Assembly (NCBI GenBank): GCA_022606135.1
Contig: JABYQN010000002.1
Span: forward strand, 1,240,001 to 1,304,000
Length of the DNA: 64,000 nt
Reading direction: 5' to 3'
Source of the DNA: Fomes fomentarius
Lineage: Eukaryota > Basidiomycota > Agaricomycetes > Polyporales > Polyporaceae
Positions 24,214-35,047 of the stretch are shown in pieces (within the stretch, counting starts at the first letter, position 1; each line of letters opens with the position of its first letter). Under the pieces are notes generated by a model. That model saw only the letters and a program-made list of their open reading frames with translations. It did not search any database and was not told where the DNA came from. The translations under genes and the position numbers were made by a program.

Positions 24214-25550
24214 CTACTTAGATTCCAATCCACCCAACCCCTCGCCCTCAGCCAGCTGCACGAACCGCTCCCACTGGGCCTTCGGTATTTCGTAGCTCTC
24301 CGCCGGCGCAGGGAAGCTCCTCTCCCTCACCGCCTCCATGTATCCGCGCACCCCCCGCTCGACCTCACTCCTGACATCCGCAAACCGCCTGACAAACTTG
24401 GCCTGGTGCCCATGCCAGGTACTCATCACGTCGTCCCACACGAGCACCTGTCCATCCGTGCCCGGTCCAGCCCCGATGCCGATCGTCGGCGCATGGCGCA
24501 GTTGCTGTGATATGTACGTCCCGAGTGCATGCGGGATCGCTTCGAGCAGCACAGCGAACGCGCCGGCTTCTTCCAGCGCGAGAGCGCTCTTGAGCACGCC
24601 CAGCGCGCTCTCCGCGTCGCGCCCCTGCAGACGATAGCCCGAGAGCATGACATGGCGCTGGGGAAGGAGCCCGACGTGCGCCATGACCGGGATCCCGACA
24701 CTCGTCAGCTTGCGCACGGTCTCAACGAGCTCGAGCCCGCCCTCGAGCTTGACGCCCTCGGCGCCGCCTTCGCGCATCATGCGTACCGCGTTCCGCACGG
24801 CGTCCTCTGGGGACGCGTGGTATGTTCCGAAGGGCATGTCCGCGACGAGGAGGGGAGTTCGCGAGCCGCGTGCAACGGCGCGGAGGTGGTGCAGCATCTC
24901 GTCGAGCGTGAGGCGCGTGGTGGAGTCGTAGCCCAAACAGACCTGCGCTAGAGAGTCACCAACGAGGGTTATGTCGACACCGTGGACTTCGCAGGCGCGT
25001 CCGGTGGGGTAGTCGTATGCGGTGAGCATGGTGATTGGTGTGCGGGATGCGCGGAGAGCCTGTAGGTGCTGGATCGTCACCTTCTTCCTCGGTGCGCCTA
25101 CAAGAACATATGTCAGTCTATGTTCTCGTGATAGTCCTCCACAGCGCGTAGGCAAAAGCGTTTAATGCTCGATGCCGCTCCGGCCCCTCTGCCCAAAGTA
25201 GAAATGCAAGACGATCGACAAGCCGGATTATAGAGAGTGGTGTGTAGAACTAATGATCTAGAAGCCCGGGCTCTGCCACAAAATTCCCACAGACCGACAC
25301 TGGGGGGGCCGACAGCACCGAAGTAGGAGTAGAACGCTCATCCATGGCACGCTACACAGTTTTTTGGAGTCGGGCGACATGTTTTTGCGTGTGAAGTTGA
25401 CGAGATAACGGAGACAAACTCACCAGTTCCGGCGGCGTTCTGGCGCTCCTCCGGCCTCGCACTCATCCATCTCCGAGTGCACATACGAAGGGGCTTGAGA
25501 CCATGACGTAGGTTGAGAGGCGTGCTGGGGCGCTGGAGGGACTTGAGCAT
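24214..25550 (-). CDS. panB: Ketopantoate hydroxymethyltransferase, probably mitochondrial
   Basis: Proposed exons 25550-25424 and 25097-24214 give 336 residues. The enzyme transfers a hydroxymethyl group from methylene-tetrahydrofolate to alpha-ketoisovalerate, making ketopantoate for pantothenate and CoA synthesis. Visible PanB signatures: KVTIQHLQALR, ITMLTAYDYPTGR, the metal-binding loop VGDSLAQVCLGYDST, PLLVADMPFGTY, GAEGVKLEGG, VMAHVGLLPQ, and IGIGAGPGTDGQVLVWDD. In the last of these the usual GxxCDGQ has Thr in place of Cys. The first exon (MLKSLQRPSTPLNLRHGLKP...RRWMSARPEE) is Arg-rich with few acids, like a mitochondrial presequence. The 326-nt intron is long, and I found no exon inside it. 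Reading continues from GTG to APRKKVTIQ in phase. Confidence 0.92.
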
Positions 25551-25693
25551 GGTGCGCTGAACGATGATTCTTCGAGTTGCGCAGGGTCAACCGTGTTTGG
25601 GGGCGAAGCGTCCTGTCCAGATAGTCGCCTGCTGAAGATACTACAGAGCTGGGCGGGCAGATGAAAAGGTATAGCCCGGCCGATCGTCTAGCC

Positions 25694-26047
25694 TTATAGA
25701 CTTGGCGGAGAAATAGGGACACCGAGCCTGCCTAACCAAACTAACATACCTAGCGCCCCTCTCTGTTCCGGACTGCAGACACCGATGTCTGACCAGGGGC
25801 TCACATCGCACGAGCTTGCACCATTCGAGTCACACATGCAGAGCTGAATGGGACGACGTCCGGGGCCATATGCTGTCGCGATGTTCCTTCCGATAATCAG
25901 ACGCGGCGTCGTGTATTGCCCGGTTGCCGGTGAGCGAAGCTTGTCGCGAACACATAGACCACAAATAAGATCTTCAATCTCGTGACGCGAGATCAAAAGC
26001 AAGCACACGAGGAGAATCAGATACGGAACAGGTGAGTGCGGGTTCAT
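25694..26047 (-). CDS. Hypothetical small protein with N-terminal hydrophobic segment
   Basis: 117-codon frame immediately upstream of panB. It starts MNPHSPVPYLILLVCLLLIS, which could be a signal peptide or anchor, followed by a Cys-containing stretch (LICGLCVRD, LCMCDSNGASSCDV). No homology recognised. It may be chance, since it sits in the panB promoter region and no TATA or intron supports it. Confidence 0.2.
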   Translation of the reverse strand: MNPHSPVPYLILLVCLLLISRHEIEDLICGLCVRDKLRSPATGQYTTPRLIIGRNIATAYGPGRRPIQLCMCDSNGASSCDVSPWSDIGVCSPEQRGALGMLVWLGRLGVPISPPSL

Positions 26048-26154
26048 AGTTGTCTCCTAGGCAAACGATTGAACGCACCTATTGATGTGGGGGACCATCC
26101 CTATAACGTGATTATGGTACTGGTATTATATTTATGTGCTGTTTCAATTCGGTA

Positions 26155-26226
26155 GCCCTTATAGCTCAGTGGTAGAGCGCGCCACTCGTAATGGTGAGGT
26201 CGGTTGTTCAATCCAGCCTGAGGGCA
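26155..26226 (+). tRNA. tRNA-Thr(CGU), second identical copy
   Basis: Same 72-nt sequence as the minus-strand tRNA-Thr at 19838-19909: acceptor GCCCTTA/TGAGGGC, anticodon loop CTCGTAA (anticodon CGU), discriminator A, no intron. A TTTT run about 26 nt downstream is a likely Pol III terminator. Flanking sequences differ from those of the first copy. Confidence 0.95.
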
Positions 26227-27812
26227 ATAGCTAGGGTGAGCAATCGCTTGAGTTTTGCTCTTCCTCTTTGCTGACCATGCTGCGTCATCAAATACCCATT
26301 CCACAGCAGGATCCATAATCATGTATTTGTATTTTTGTGATGGCGTGGCAGATGATTTTGAGAACATGTGCACCACATGACCATATGCAGTGAGCTATCA
26401 TATTGAACCAATGCTCAGCCTAGTGATAGATGAAGAGTCTACGTTCTTCAGCAGTTATGCATGCCTCGGGTGCATTCGGTGCAGAGCGTGTGCCATCGAT
26501 CCCGTTCTCGACGCAGCACAGAAATTCACTCCCGTTTGGCCTTGCACAAGTTGGGCGGGGGAAAGCTTGGGCCACCGGCGGGCGATAGTGACGGTGGAGA
26601 GCTGCTGCATGATAGAACATGGTGAGCTCGTGTGAAGGGTGTAAGAAGCTGGAAAATGGAACAGACCTTGGGCTGGTGCTGGAGCTGTTGTGTGGTCCTC
26701 TGAGCTGCAAAGCTCAATATCAATACCCTGGAGGTCAGCGCGCAGGAGTATGCGGCCTCGTCCCTACCTCTGAAGACGAACCGACAATCCCCGCCACAGC
26801 GCCTGCTCTCGACAGCGAACATGAACTTCATGGGAGCAACACGTTGTTGCGGGGCCAGTATGTCTCATCACTAGCTGAGCCGGGCATTGTCCATGCTCTG
26901 CTTGGAAGCATATGTACGTGAAGCTAGTTTCGCGGCGTCAGGGATGAGGTAATATGAAGTTGGACACCCACCGGCGCCGGCTGACATATAATGTACATGC
27001 GTGGCGGACCCCGAGGGCTTCCAGAGCCCCGAGAGGTCCTGTAGAGTTGGGATGTAGAGTTGGATGTCATGACATCATCCTGATGTTAATTCCTGCCAAG
27101 GCACTTTTTGCGAATTGTCCCCATTCGATGCAAGCGTTCTTGCGGAGCTCATATCACATATTGGACGGAGACTTGTGAGAGGGTAGAAAGCATGGAGAGG
27201 TTATGGTTCGCCACAACATACCAGATAGAGACAACTTACAGAGAGAGATTTCGTGCGGCGCTTACATATATAGTAAGGACAGATTCATATGCACGTCTGT
27301 CTGATCAGCTGAAATTGGAAGCTCAGACGCCTACTAGAGTTTCCGACACTTTGATATCTCAACTTGCTATTCGCAATATCATCACACTCTATCTCGCGTT
27401 CTCAACGGAATGGCTCACGACGGCCTTCGGAAGTACGCTAGGACTGCAGTTAAGCATGATTTACCGGAGGTAGATACCGTTGTGAATCTCTTCTCCAGTA
27501 GTAACAAGCCTTACTGCAGTAGCACGCCCGCGCCGGCCTCATGCCGGTCTTGCGACCCAGTAGACGGTTTCTGACAGTACTCTCCCTTCCCCACTTGGTG
27601 ATAACCAACCTCGTACCTAAGGCTGCCGCGGGGCTCCTAGCATGTGACACGCGTGTGCTACCGCAGCAAGAAGTGTAAGCTGCCGGACTCATCAACGGTC
27701 ACCTCCCAACCACCCTTCGTTCCTACAAGCACATACTCACAACATTCAACCGTGTAGCAGCAGTTGAGTCTCGTCGTAAACCTCAGAACGTTGGACCCAT
27801 CCACTTGCAGCA
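26227..27812. other. No supported gene
   Basis: Frames of about 100 codons overlap on both strands (26526-26921). A + strand frame at 27108-27473 reads as a helix-rich 121-residue stretch (FRAALTYIVRTDSYARLSDQ) but has no promoter, partner exon or recognisable motif. Possibly relics. Confidence 0.35.
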
Positions 27813-29067
27813 ATGCTTCACCAATCTTCGTCGTCGGTCGACGATTCGTTCGGGCGAGAGACAATAGCTGGTATTCCTGCTGAGATACTAGAGAGGATGA
27901 AGGGCTTGGTAGCCAATCTCGAGGTAAGTACCTTCCTACATCGCTCCTCAAAATACTCTTATCTTTCAAATCACATAACTGGGGCTCTAGGTCTCTCTAG
28001 ACGGCTTGGGCCAACAAACGGTCAGATGCATGACACAACTCGGAGGCGAGAAGACTGAGCATAACGCAGCGAGGTGTGTCTCCAGCTCTACCTTTACGCT
28101 GAATCGCCCCTCAATGCACGTAGCTTGAGGAACGATATCCTTGCCCAGGAGAGAAGGCAGAGAGAAGACCTTGATGAGCTCCAAGCCCTTGCGAAGGAGG
28201 TGATTGAGCACGAACTCATTGACCATTTGCGATCTCTCGGTTAGTACCATTTTAAGCTTTCGTTCACTCACTAATCCTTGCGCTTGCCTTGATAAGTTGA
28301 AAGCGATGTCATGGAGATGATTGAGGCCCTTGTTGAGGAAGAAGTTGCGCGCTACCTAGTACCGGAATATATCCCCCAGGACCTTCAGGACGAACTGCGG
28401 CAGCACAGGAAGCAGCTGGAGGATGTCCAGAGAGCTCTGCACGACTCGTAAGTTGCCAAAACCTCCCATCATTTACATATGCTGTTATACTCGGTCGAAA
28501 TACTGTACAGCGAAAGCAGACGGGCAAACGCGACTCTCCGCTCAAACAGGGAACCACTTGAGAGGATCCATACCGTGTTCAACTCACAAGGTGAAATCCC
28601 AAGCAACTTCCCCCGTACACTATTCAATCTCTTTACGATGTCCAGTGGGTTTTACTACGAGGTTTCTATGCTTATGGATCTTGGAATACTGACGTTCTGC
28701 AGGTGATACGGCATCGTCCCTCGTGAGAGAGTACGGTCTCGCGGAGCTCTCCTCGCGTGAGGGCAATATAAACCGTTTGTCGCAGCACTTTGGCATTCAG
28801 TACCAGTATGTTTCTCGTCATGAATAGATCAATGAGAATGTGATGTCACCATTCTGCTGTTATAAGAATCACAGAGGTTGCTGGGACACGGAAAAGGGGC
28901 CAGTAGGATCCCGCCCCTTCGCTAGTGGTAGCCCGTCAAAAATCCACGTTGTGTACCATAATACCTTGTATATGCCATTTTCCACCTGTTACTGCTGACT
29001 GTGTAGACTGCTCGAACTCCGAGGTGGAGACGCTCTTGAGGCCCGCGAGGACGGAACTATGAGATGA
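27813..29067 (+). CDS. Coiled-coil protein of unknown function, copy A of a tandem pair
   Basis: Seven proposed exons (27813-27923, 27991-28073, 28124-28239, 28297-28447, 28511-28644, 28703-28805, 29007-29067) give 252 residues. The protein is mostly helical and charged: IPAEILERMKGLVANLE, QERRQREDLDELQALAKEVI, ESDVMEMIEALVEEEVARYL, then VPEYIPQDLQDELRQHRKQL. A C-terminal block reads SRRANATLRSNREPLERIHT, FPRTLFNLFTMS and SLVREYGL..., ending GIQYQLLELRGGDALEARED. There is no signal peptide or membrane segment. I know of similar uncharacterised multi-copy proteins in Agaricomycetes but can name no domain. The next gene is a clear paralogue with matching splice positions. Confidence 0.75.
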
Positions 29068-29638
29068 CATCACCCAATAGTTGAAGTAGTGCCGAATATG
29101 GTAAGCTAGACGCCTGCCACATCGTGATCGCGAACTTGAAACATTCCTTGTTTCGTCCCACTTACTCAGGAGTTAGACTGGCCTTCTGCTAACAGAGCTC
29201 GCTCCGTGTCCTAATGCCAACATATTTTAAACTCCCAACTAAGGTTCGGAGGGCTGCTATCATGCTACCGCACTCTACCGCAGCACGGTCGTCGCTACGG
29301 CCACATGACATTCACGTCTACCTCGCGCCCCAATAGAACACTGCCGGCCGTTCTACTGCTCTATCTGGATGCTTCTTTTTCCTGGATATAGCTTCTTGAT
29401 GTCTAGAACGAGTAGAAGCACACTGCATGCTCTCGACGCGTGGCGCACGCGTGCACCTCAGACGCGGATGTATATCTGCCGTCGCGGGATTGATCACGAA
29501 TCCTCCGCGTTCCGCATCTCCAGCAACTGCTATCGTTAGTTGACTCCCAACGCTCTATAACTGCTTGACCTGATACACTGAAGCCGCTGTTATAGCACTC
29601 GTCGCCAGCCTGAAGATTGACCAACTCAAGCTATCCAC
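29068..29638. other. Intergenic spacer between the tandem paralogues
   Basis: 571 bases including the 3' flank of copy A and the promoter of copy B. The 12-mer CTACCGCAGCAC occurs at 29275-29286. No gene seen. Confidence 0.5.
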
Positions 29639-31019
29639 ATGTCTCACAAGCGACAGCAATCCACGTCCACTCTTAACTCGCCCCTCTCTGCTAAGGGAGA
29701 TGGCGCGAGCGTGTTGACGACGCTCACCGCAGCACCTGCGGAGGTGACTGCTGCGGCTGAGATCATTGAGAAGATGAAAGGCTCGCTCAGTAGCCTCGGA
29801 GTACGTGTACCGCGGCCTCCACCCCTGCAGCAAGCTTATCTGCTTTATACTACTTCAATATGACAGAAAACTCTGGACTCTCTAGGGAATCAGACGGTGC
29901 AAATGATACAGGTCGGCGGGGAGGCACAGATTGCGCACCAGATTGGCAGGTTCGTGTCCATGATCTATCTGTTTTCGCTATGCTATGCCGAACACTTTGT
30001 CGCTGTAGTTTGCGGAAGCATATGGATGCCCAGGAGAAGAAGCAAGACGAGCAGATCATCGAGATTGAGGGTGACTGGGCATCCTTTCTACCTGCGCGCA
30101 TTTTGGTTGACCGGTTCATGCGCATATATACAGGAATTCTCAAGGAGGTCCTCGAGCAGGATATCATCGAACATCTGACGGCGCTGAGTACGTCCCACCC
30201 TGTGTAGCCATAAATACATCTAACCTATGCCGCCGGTTTGGCATCAGTCGAGGGCGGCATAATCTCCGAGATTGATGCTCTGGTAGAGGAACAAGTCGCA
30301 CTCCAGCTTCCGGAGTACATCCCTCAAGAACTGCAAGATGAGCTTCGGGACCAGCGAAAGCAGCTCGAGGAGGTCCAGAAGGCCCTACATAACTCGTGCG
30401 CTCTTCATCTCGTTCGCTGTCCCCGTGTTATGGGCTCACGGCCTGCGGGATAGGGAGAGTCGGAGGGCAAACGCAACACTCCGCTCGCACAAACTTCACG
30501 AGAGGGTGCACAACCTCTTCAACATCCATGGGGAGGTATCCAAGGACTTCCCGCGTACACTGGGAGACATGTTCTCGATCTCTGGTAAGTGTTGCGACCA
30601 TTGGGTGATGCGAGCATATGAGGATGGTGGTGCTGATGTCGTGCAGCCGACACCGCCGCTTCCCTCATGAAGGATTACGGTCTGGGCGAACCAACCCCCT
30701 CTCGAGAGCGGAACATCAATAGAATCATGCAGCATTGCGGGATTCAATATCAGCTGGTGCGTCTCTCACATACTCTTTCATCTTCATCTGCATGGGTGCG
30801 ACGAAGCTTACTCCAGTGACATCGTTCCGCCCGCCATCTGCACACACTCAAATCTGACAAACCTGGAACAATACAACCTACACACCAACACCAAAATTTC
30901 TTCTATGTTTCTCGGCTGCATGGAACGAACGTTAACGCGAGCAGGTCTCAACGATGGGAGGACCGGTCCCCTGTCGACTGAATCCTGGAGTGCTCGTTGC
31001 TGACCGCCGGAGGGACTGA
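29639..31019 (+). CDS. Coiled-coil protein of unknown function, copy B of a tandem pair
   Basis: Proposed exons 29639-29800, 29867-29949, 30009-30070, 30134-30187, 30248-30395, 30454-30584, 30647-30756 and 30945-31019 give 274 residues. It aligns with copy A throughout: VTAAAEIIEKMKGSLSSLG, LDSLGNQTVQMIQ, ILKEVLEQDIIEHL, PEYIPQELQDELRDQRKQLE, SRRANATLRSHKLHERVHNL, FPRTLGDMFSIS and YGL....RNINRIMQHCGIQ. Several introns sit at the same codon and phase as in copy A, showing duplication of a spliced locus. The N-terminus is longer and Ser/Thr-rich. The intron at 30071-30133 is absent from copy A and is 63 nt without a stop, so retention would insert 21 residues. The last exon is uncertain: reading through its donor would end the protein near 30815. 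Confidence 0.72.
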
Positions 31020-31976
31020 GGGTGGCCGCATCTCACTGATCTTTTGAGGTTCGACGCATATTTGTAAGATTTCTGGCTGTCGACGTATAAACGTATATAG
31101 TGCGACTTCTCATTTTGATATCGTCTACGCACGAGAGCCAGTCAACTCGGACTGAGTCAATGACACCTAGGTATCCGTATGCGTTGTATTGTCACACCTG
31201 TTGACCTCTGTCCAAAGGCGGGCGATCGGTTGGGGGTTTGCCATCCCCAAGGCTTCAAATCGCTTCCCGAACATGTGGAGGGTACATCAACCCCTCTAAC
31301 CTCCACGACCCCGCCCGCCAACCTTTCTCTCCACTGCCTCACTAACACCGCGCACACAACAATCATCAAGAGTCAAGACAAGGAGGGACGACGCGATTCT
31401 CAGTCAATCCGGTACGTGTCACTTTGTTCAAGTACTTACTGCTTCAAATAGCATGTGAAGGCCAGCATATGGAGGAAGTGTGCACCATATGCATGGTATT
31501 CTCCCGGTACCCGTCGGGCGTCAAAGTCGGGCGCTAGAGACTCTAGAATCTGATTGGACCGTCGAGGGCCGAGGGTCACGGCCGGGCCCTCACGCTCATG
31601 TGCATAAGTCGTCATTGTTTTCATTCGATGAGTTTAACGACCTGCTCGCCATATTTTTATCGTGCTGCAGCCTGCTCCAAGCTCAGCCTCGGGCGCACCA
31701 ATGGGAATGAGAACGTTGCCTCTCCAGCTGAAGTAAAGTGAGCGCCCTGGGCCGACATGCCGGGAGAACGTTCGTGAACCATGCAGGACGATAGCCTGAT
31801 CAGTCACCACCCACATGCTCCCTAGCTTCTTGCCCATGCAGTGCAGAACTTAGTCCAGGCTGCCGTCGATTTTGCGTCGGAGCCAGTGCCTGGAGCTCGG
31901 CCGCAGGAGCGCCATAAAAGACCCTCCGCCGACCCTTTGAGCCAGCTTCAACTTCTCCCCCAAGACGACCACTAAT
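31020..31976. other. Intergenic region
   Basis: No supported gene. A short + strand frame (31179-31451) and minus-strand frames lack family features. The right end is the promoter of the deacetylase gene. Confidence 0.45.
31913..31920 (+). promoter_or_regulatory. TATA-like element of the deacetylase gene
   Basis: CATAAAAG lies about 57 bases before the ATG of the N-acetylglucosamine-6-phosphate deacetylase gene, followed by a C/T-rich leader. Position fits a core promoter; no functional evidence. Confidence 0.35.
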
Positions 31977-34265
31977 ATGACCTCCCCTAACGGTCTTATC
32001 TGCTTTACGAACTGCCTTCTGCCCCAGGAAGACGGTGCGCTCATCCAGAAGGACCTCTGGATCGACGAGAGGCGCGGTGTTATCCTTGACTCACAGCGCA
32101 CCTTCTTCCTTCGCAAGGAGAGACCAGACAGGGTGATAGATCTCGGCGGGAACATTTTGAGGTGCGTATATGCGTCTTTTCCCGTCGTATACTCCGGTCA
32201 AACTTTGAAATGCAGTCCCGGATTCCTCGACATCCAGATAAACGGGGCATACAACTTTGACTTCTCCGTTTATGAGGGCGACGACGAAACATACCGGACC
32301 GGCCTGCACCGTGTCGCCGAGAAAATTGTTGAGACCGGTGTTACTTCGTGAGTGTCCCTTGTGCATACAGTTCTCCCCTCGGCTGACACTTGCGTGCGGA
32401 GGCTTCTACCTACTATAATCGTGAGTCTCTAGTGACATTCCGCAAATCTTCCCTTTCTCTGTATGGAGCCATCCCTGGAGATGCCTTCGGTATGTTCACG
32501 GATGAGCGTTCCTTGCGCTTCCAAGGGTACGTATCCATGGGATCTCTGCCGTCCGTTCGTTACCGGAGGAGTGTTTCACGGTCCGCTTCGGACGCGTTGG
32601 ACGCGTATATGCATCATCTTACCTTACCCGCGCTGCAACTTGGGTAATGGCGTCAGGTGATTCATATATATGCTTTCATCTTCTGTGCATATACATGGCC
32701 CTTTGTAAGTACTAGACCCACTGTTTGCGCAACGTATCGGGGATGTCGTCCATATACATTGCGCTGAGTGGGTTTCGCACGCTTGTTGTAGCTGATCCAG
32801 TTACTTCGGTCCCTCCACGTTTTGCGTATGTTCCTGAATCCACTCTGTGACGCGTCTCATGTTCTGCACCACCCTTGTTTGTCAATAAGGCTTCTCACTC
32901 ATCTCTCTTGCATACTGTAATTCGCGTAGGTCAACGTTACTGACCAGTTGCGTCTTGTTTGCAGACACAAGAGCGTTCGCTGTACCCCAAACTTCTCCAT
33001 CTCCTCCGTCCCTGGAGCTCCCCAACGTCTGCGACACTTCTCGGCTGGCACGCAGAGGGCCCCTTCATCCAGTTCGCCAAGCGCGGCGCACACGAGCCGC
33101 AGTTCCTCCTTTCTGCGAAGGAAGAGATCAAATCCTTTGAGGAAGTGTATGGTGCCAATAATCTCGCCGTCACCGAAGACTGGCTGATGGGCGGAGAGGC
33201 GCATGATGAGTCTGTTGGCGTGCGCGTCATCACTGCCGCTCCTGAAGTCGATGGAGTCATGGCGTCCATCGAAGAACTCGTCCGTCGCGGCGTTGTGTTT
33301 TCGATTGGTCACAGTATCGCTACCACTGGTCTGGCGACCGCTGCTGTCCAAGGTGGCGCACGCCTCATCACCCACCTCTTCAATGCCATGCCCCAACTGC
33401 ACCACCGCGACCCGTCTATCATCGGCTTGCTAGGTGCTTCCCCACATCTCTCCTCACCTTCATCCCCTCCGACATCCCCTACCTCTCCTGCGTTTAAGGT
33501 GTCCTCTCTCCATCGCGTTCCGTCGGTTGCAAAGCGTGCCGCGGCTGCGCAGGGCCCACAGGCGACTTCGGAGGCATTCGATGACGTCCAGACTCCTCCG
33601 CAAACACCTGTCTTGCGCGCGCAGACTGACTTGGAGGAGCTCCATCTCACGAAGGGAAAAGTCGCGGACCTGTCGTTCGAGCGTCCATTTTACGAGATGA
33701 TCGTCGATGGCATCCACTCGCACCCGAACTCTGTCCGGGTGAGTAGATATCTATTCTATTGCTTCCGCTTGCGGCACCCGTAGCGCTTACTAGATGGCTA
33801 ATTTGACAGCTCGCGTACTCATCGTACCCCGAGGGCTGCGTGCTCATCACGGACGCGATGAAGATCCTCGACCCGAACCTCAAGGATGGTGTGCATGAGT
33901 GGCGCGACGGCAAGCGCTTCGTCAAAAGCGGCGACAAGCTTTACCTTGAGGGAACGGACACCCTCGCAGGCAGGTGCGTTTACCTTTGCTGATCAGCGCT
34001 CTGGTACTTCTTTGTACTGATCGCCGGTCTCCGCAGTGTCGTGACGCTCGACAAATGCGTGCGCAACTTCTCCCGCTTCACGGGCTGCTCGCTCGGCGAG
34101 GCGATCAGGTGCGCGACATACAACCCCGCCAAGTGCCTCGGCATCGAGCATAAGAAGGGGACGCTCCGTGCTGGTGCGGACGCGGATATCGTCGTGCTCG
34201 ACCGCAAAGGCAAGGTGCTCAGCACCTGGGTGCGCGGTCGTGAGGTCTGGAAGAAGACCGACTGA
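31977..34265 (+). CDS. nagA: N-acetylglucosamine-6-phosphate deacetylase
   Basis: Exons 31977-32161, 32216-32347, 32402-32420 (only 19 nt), 32965-33738, 33810-33973 and 34037-34265 give 500 residues. The enzyme removes acetate from GlcNAc-6-phosphate in chitin/aminosugar catabolism. Amidohydrolase-fold landmarks: SPGFLDIQINGAYNFDF (strand 1 motif), GVTSLLPTII, LGWHAEGPFIQFAKRGAHE (metal-ligand Glu), FSIGHSIATT (His), RLITHLFNAMPQLHHRDPSI (His and substrate loop), VDGIHSHP, and the catalytic Asp in VLITDAMKILD. The C-terminal GTLRAGADADIVVLD closes the small domain. About 75 Ser/Pro/Ala-rich residues (from SPHLSSPSSPPTSP) are inserted after the IGLLG motif, probably a disordered loop. The 544-nt third intron is long, but the conserved sequence continues directly across it. 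Confidence 0.93.
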
Positions 34266-35047
34266 ACTTCGCTCAGACGTGCCGAATGGAAGATCGTGGC
34301 TGGCGAAAACTGGTCATTGATTGAGGGCCTCGCGGACGTCGCAGCAGCCTTACATGTATGATGGAATTGTGAAGCATCAACGGGTTTCGTGTTTGTATTG
34401 ATAGATATGTAGGCATAGAAGAAGAGAGTACAACGTAATGCTGCGTATACTCGGATCGAATATGCCGTCACTTATGTATATAGTGTGTTACTATCCTCGA
34501 CCTGCACTCTCTACTCTCTACTTTCTACTGATTAGATTTCGGAGACTCTCCGCTGACCCGCTTTATGAATCTTATCGCGAGTTACAACGTCCAACGAATG
34601 TCTACGAGCACCTTGTTCCGTCGGTGTAACAGACTGTATACCAAGCTTAAGTATATTGGGTTCTCCATGTAGCAGTGCGAGGACATGGATTATCTGATAT
34701 TGGGAGAAGTTACGAGCGCCTGCTTATTCGCCCGCAAGATCGCAAGAGGGTTGGGGTCAAGTTGACTCAACAACCGGCCCCGCTCCACTGTCTTTTCGCA
34801 CTGGCCTCCATTACCCGCTGTGCGGTCGTCGCTGTCGATTATACGCTCTCTTCGAGCAAGCCAGTCGGAAACTAGATGGCGAATCGCAGAGGGCACCGCA
34901 GCGTGGGAACGGATGACTCCAGTATCCATCTTACTCCCAGCTGCCGTGCCTGACATGATTTATATCAGCCTCTCTCTGCCTCTCTGTCCTCAGCCACTAC
35001 TTCCACCCTCCTCCCCCCTCGTCGACGACGACGTCAAACGACTCACC
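34266..35047. other. Intergenic region
   Basis: 3' flank of the deacetylase gene and promoter of the NMNAT gene. The last 100 bases are C/T-rich, as in fungal leaders. No gene seen. Confidence 0.5.
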
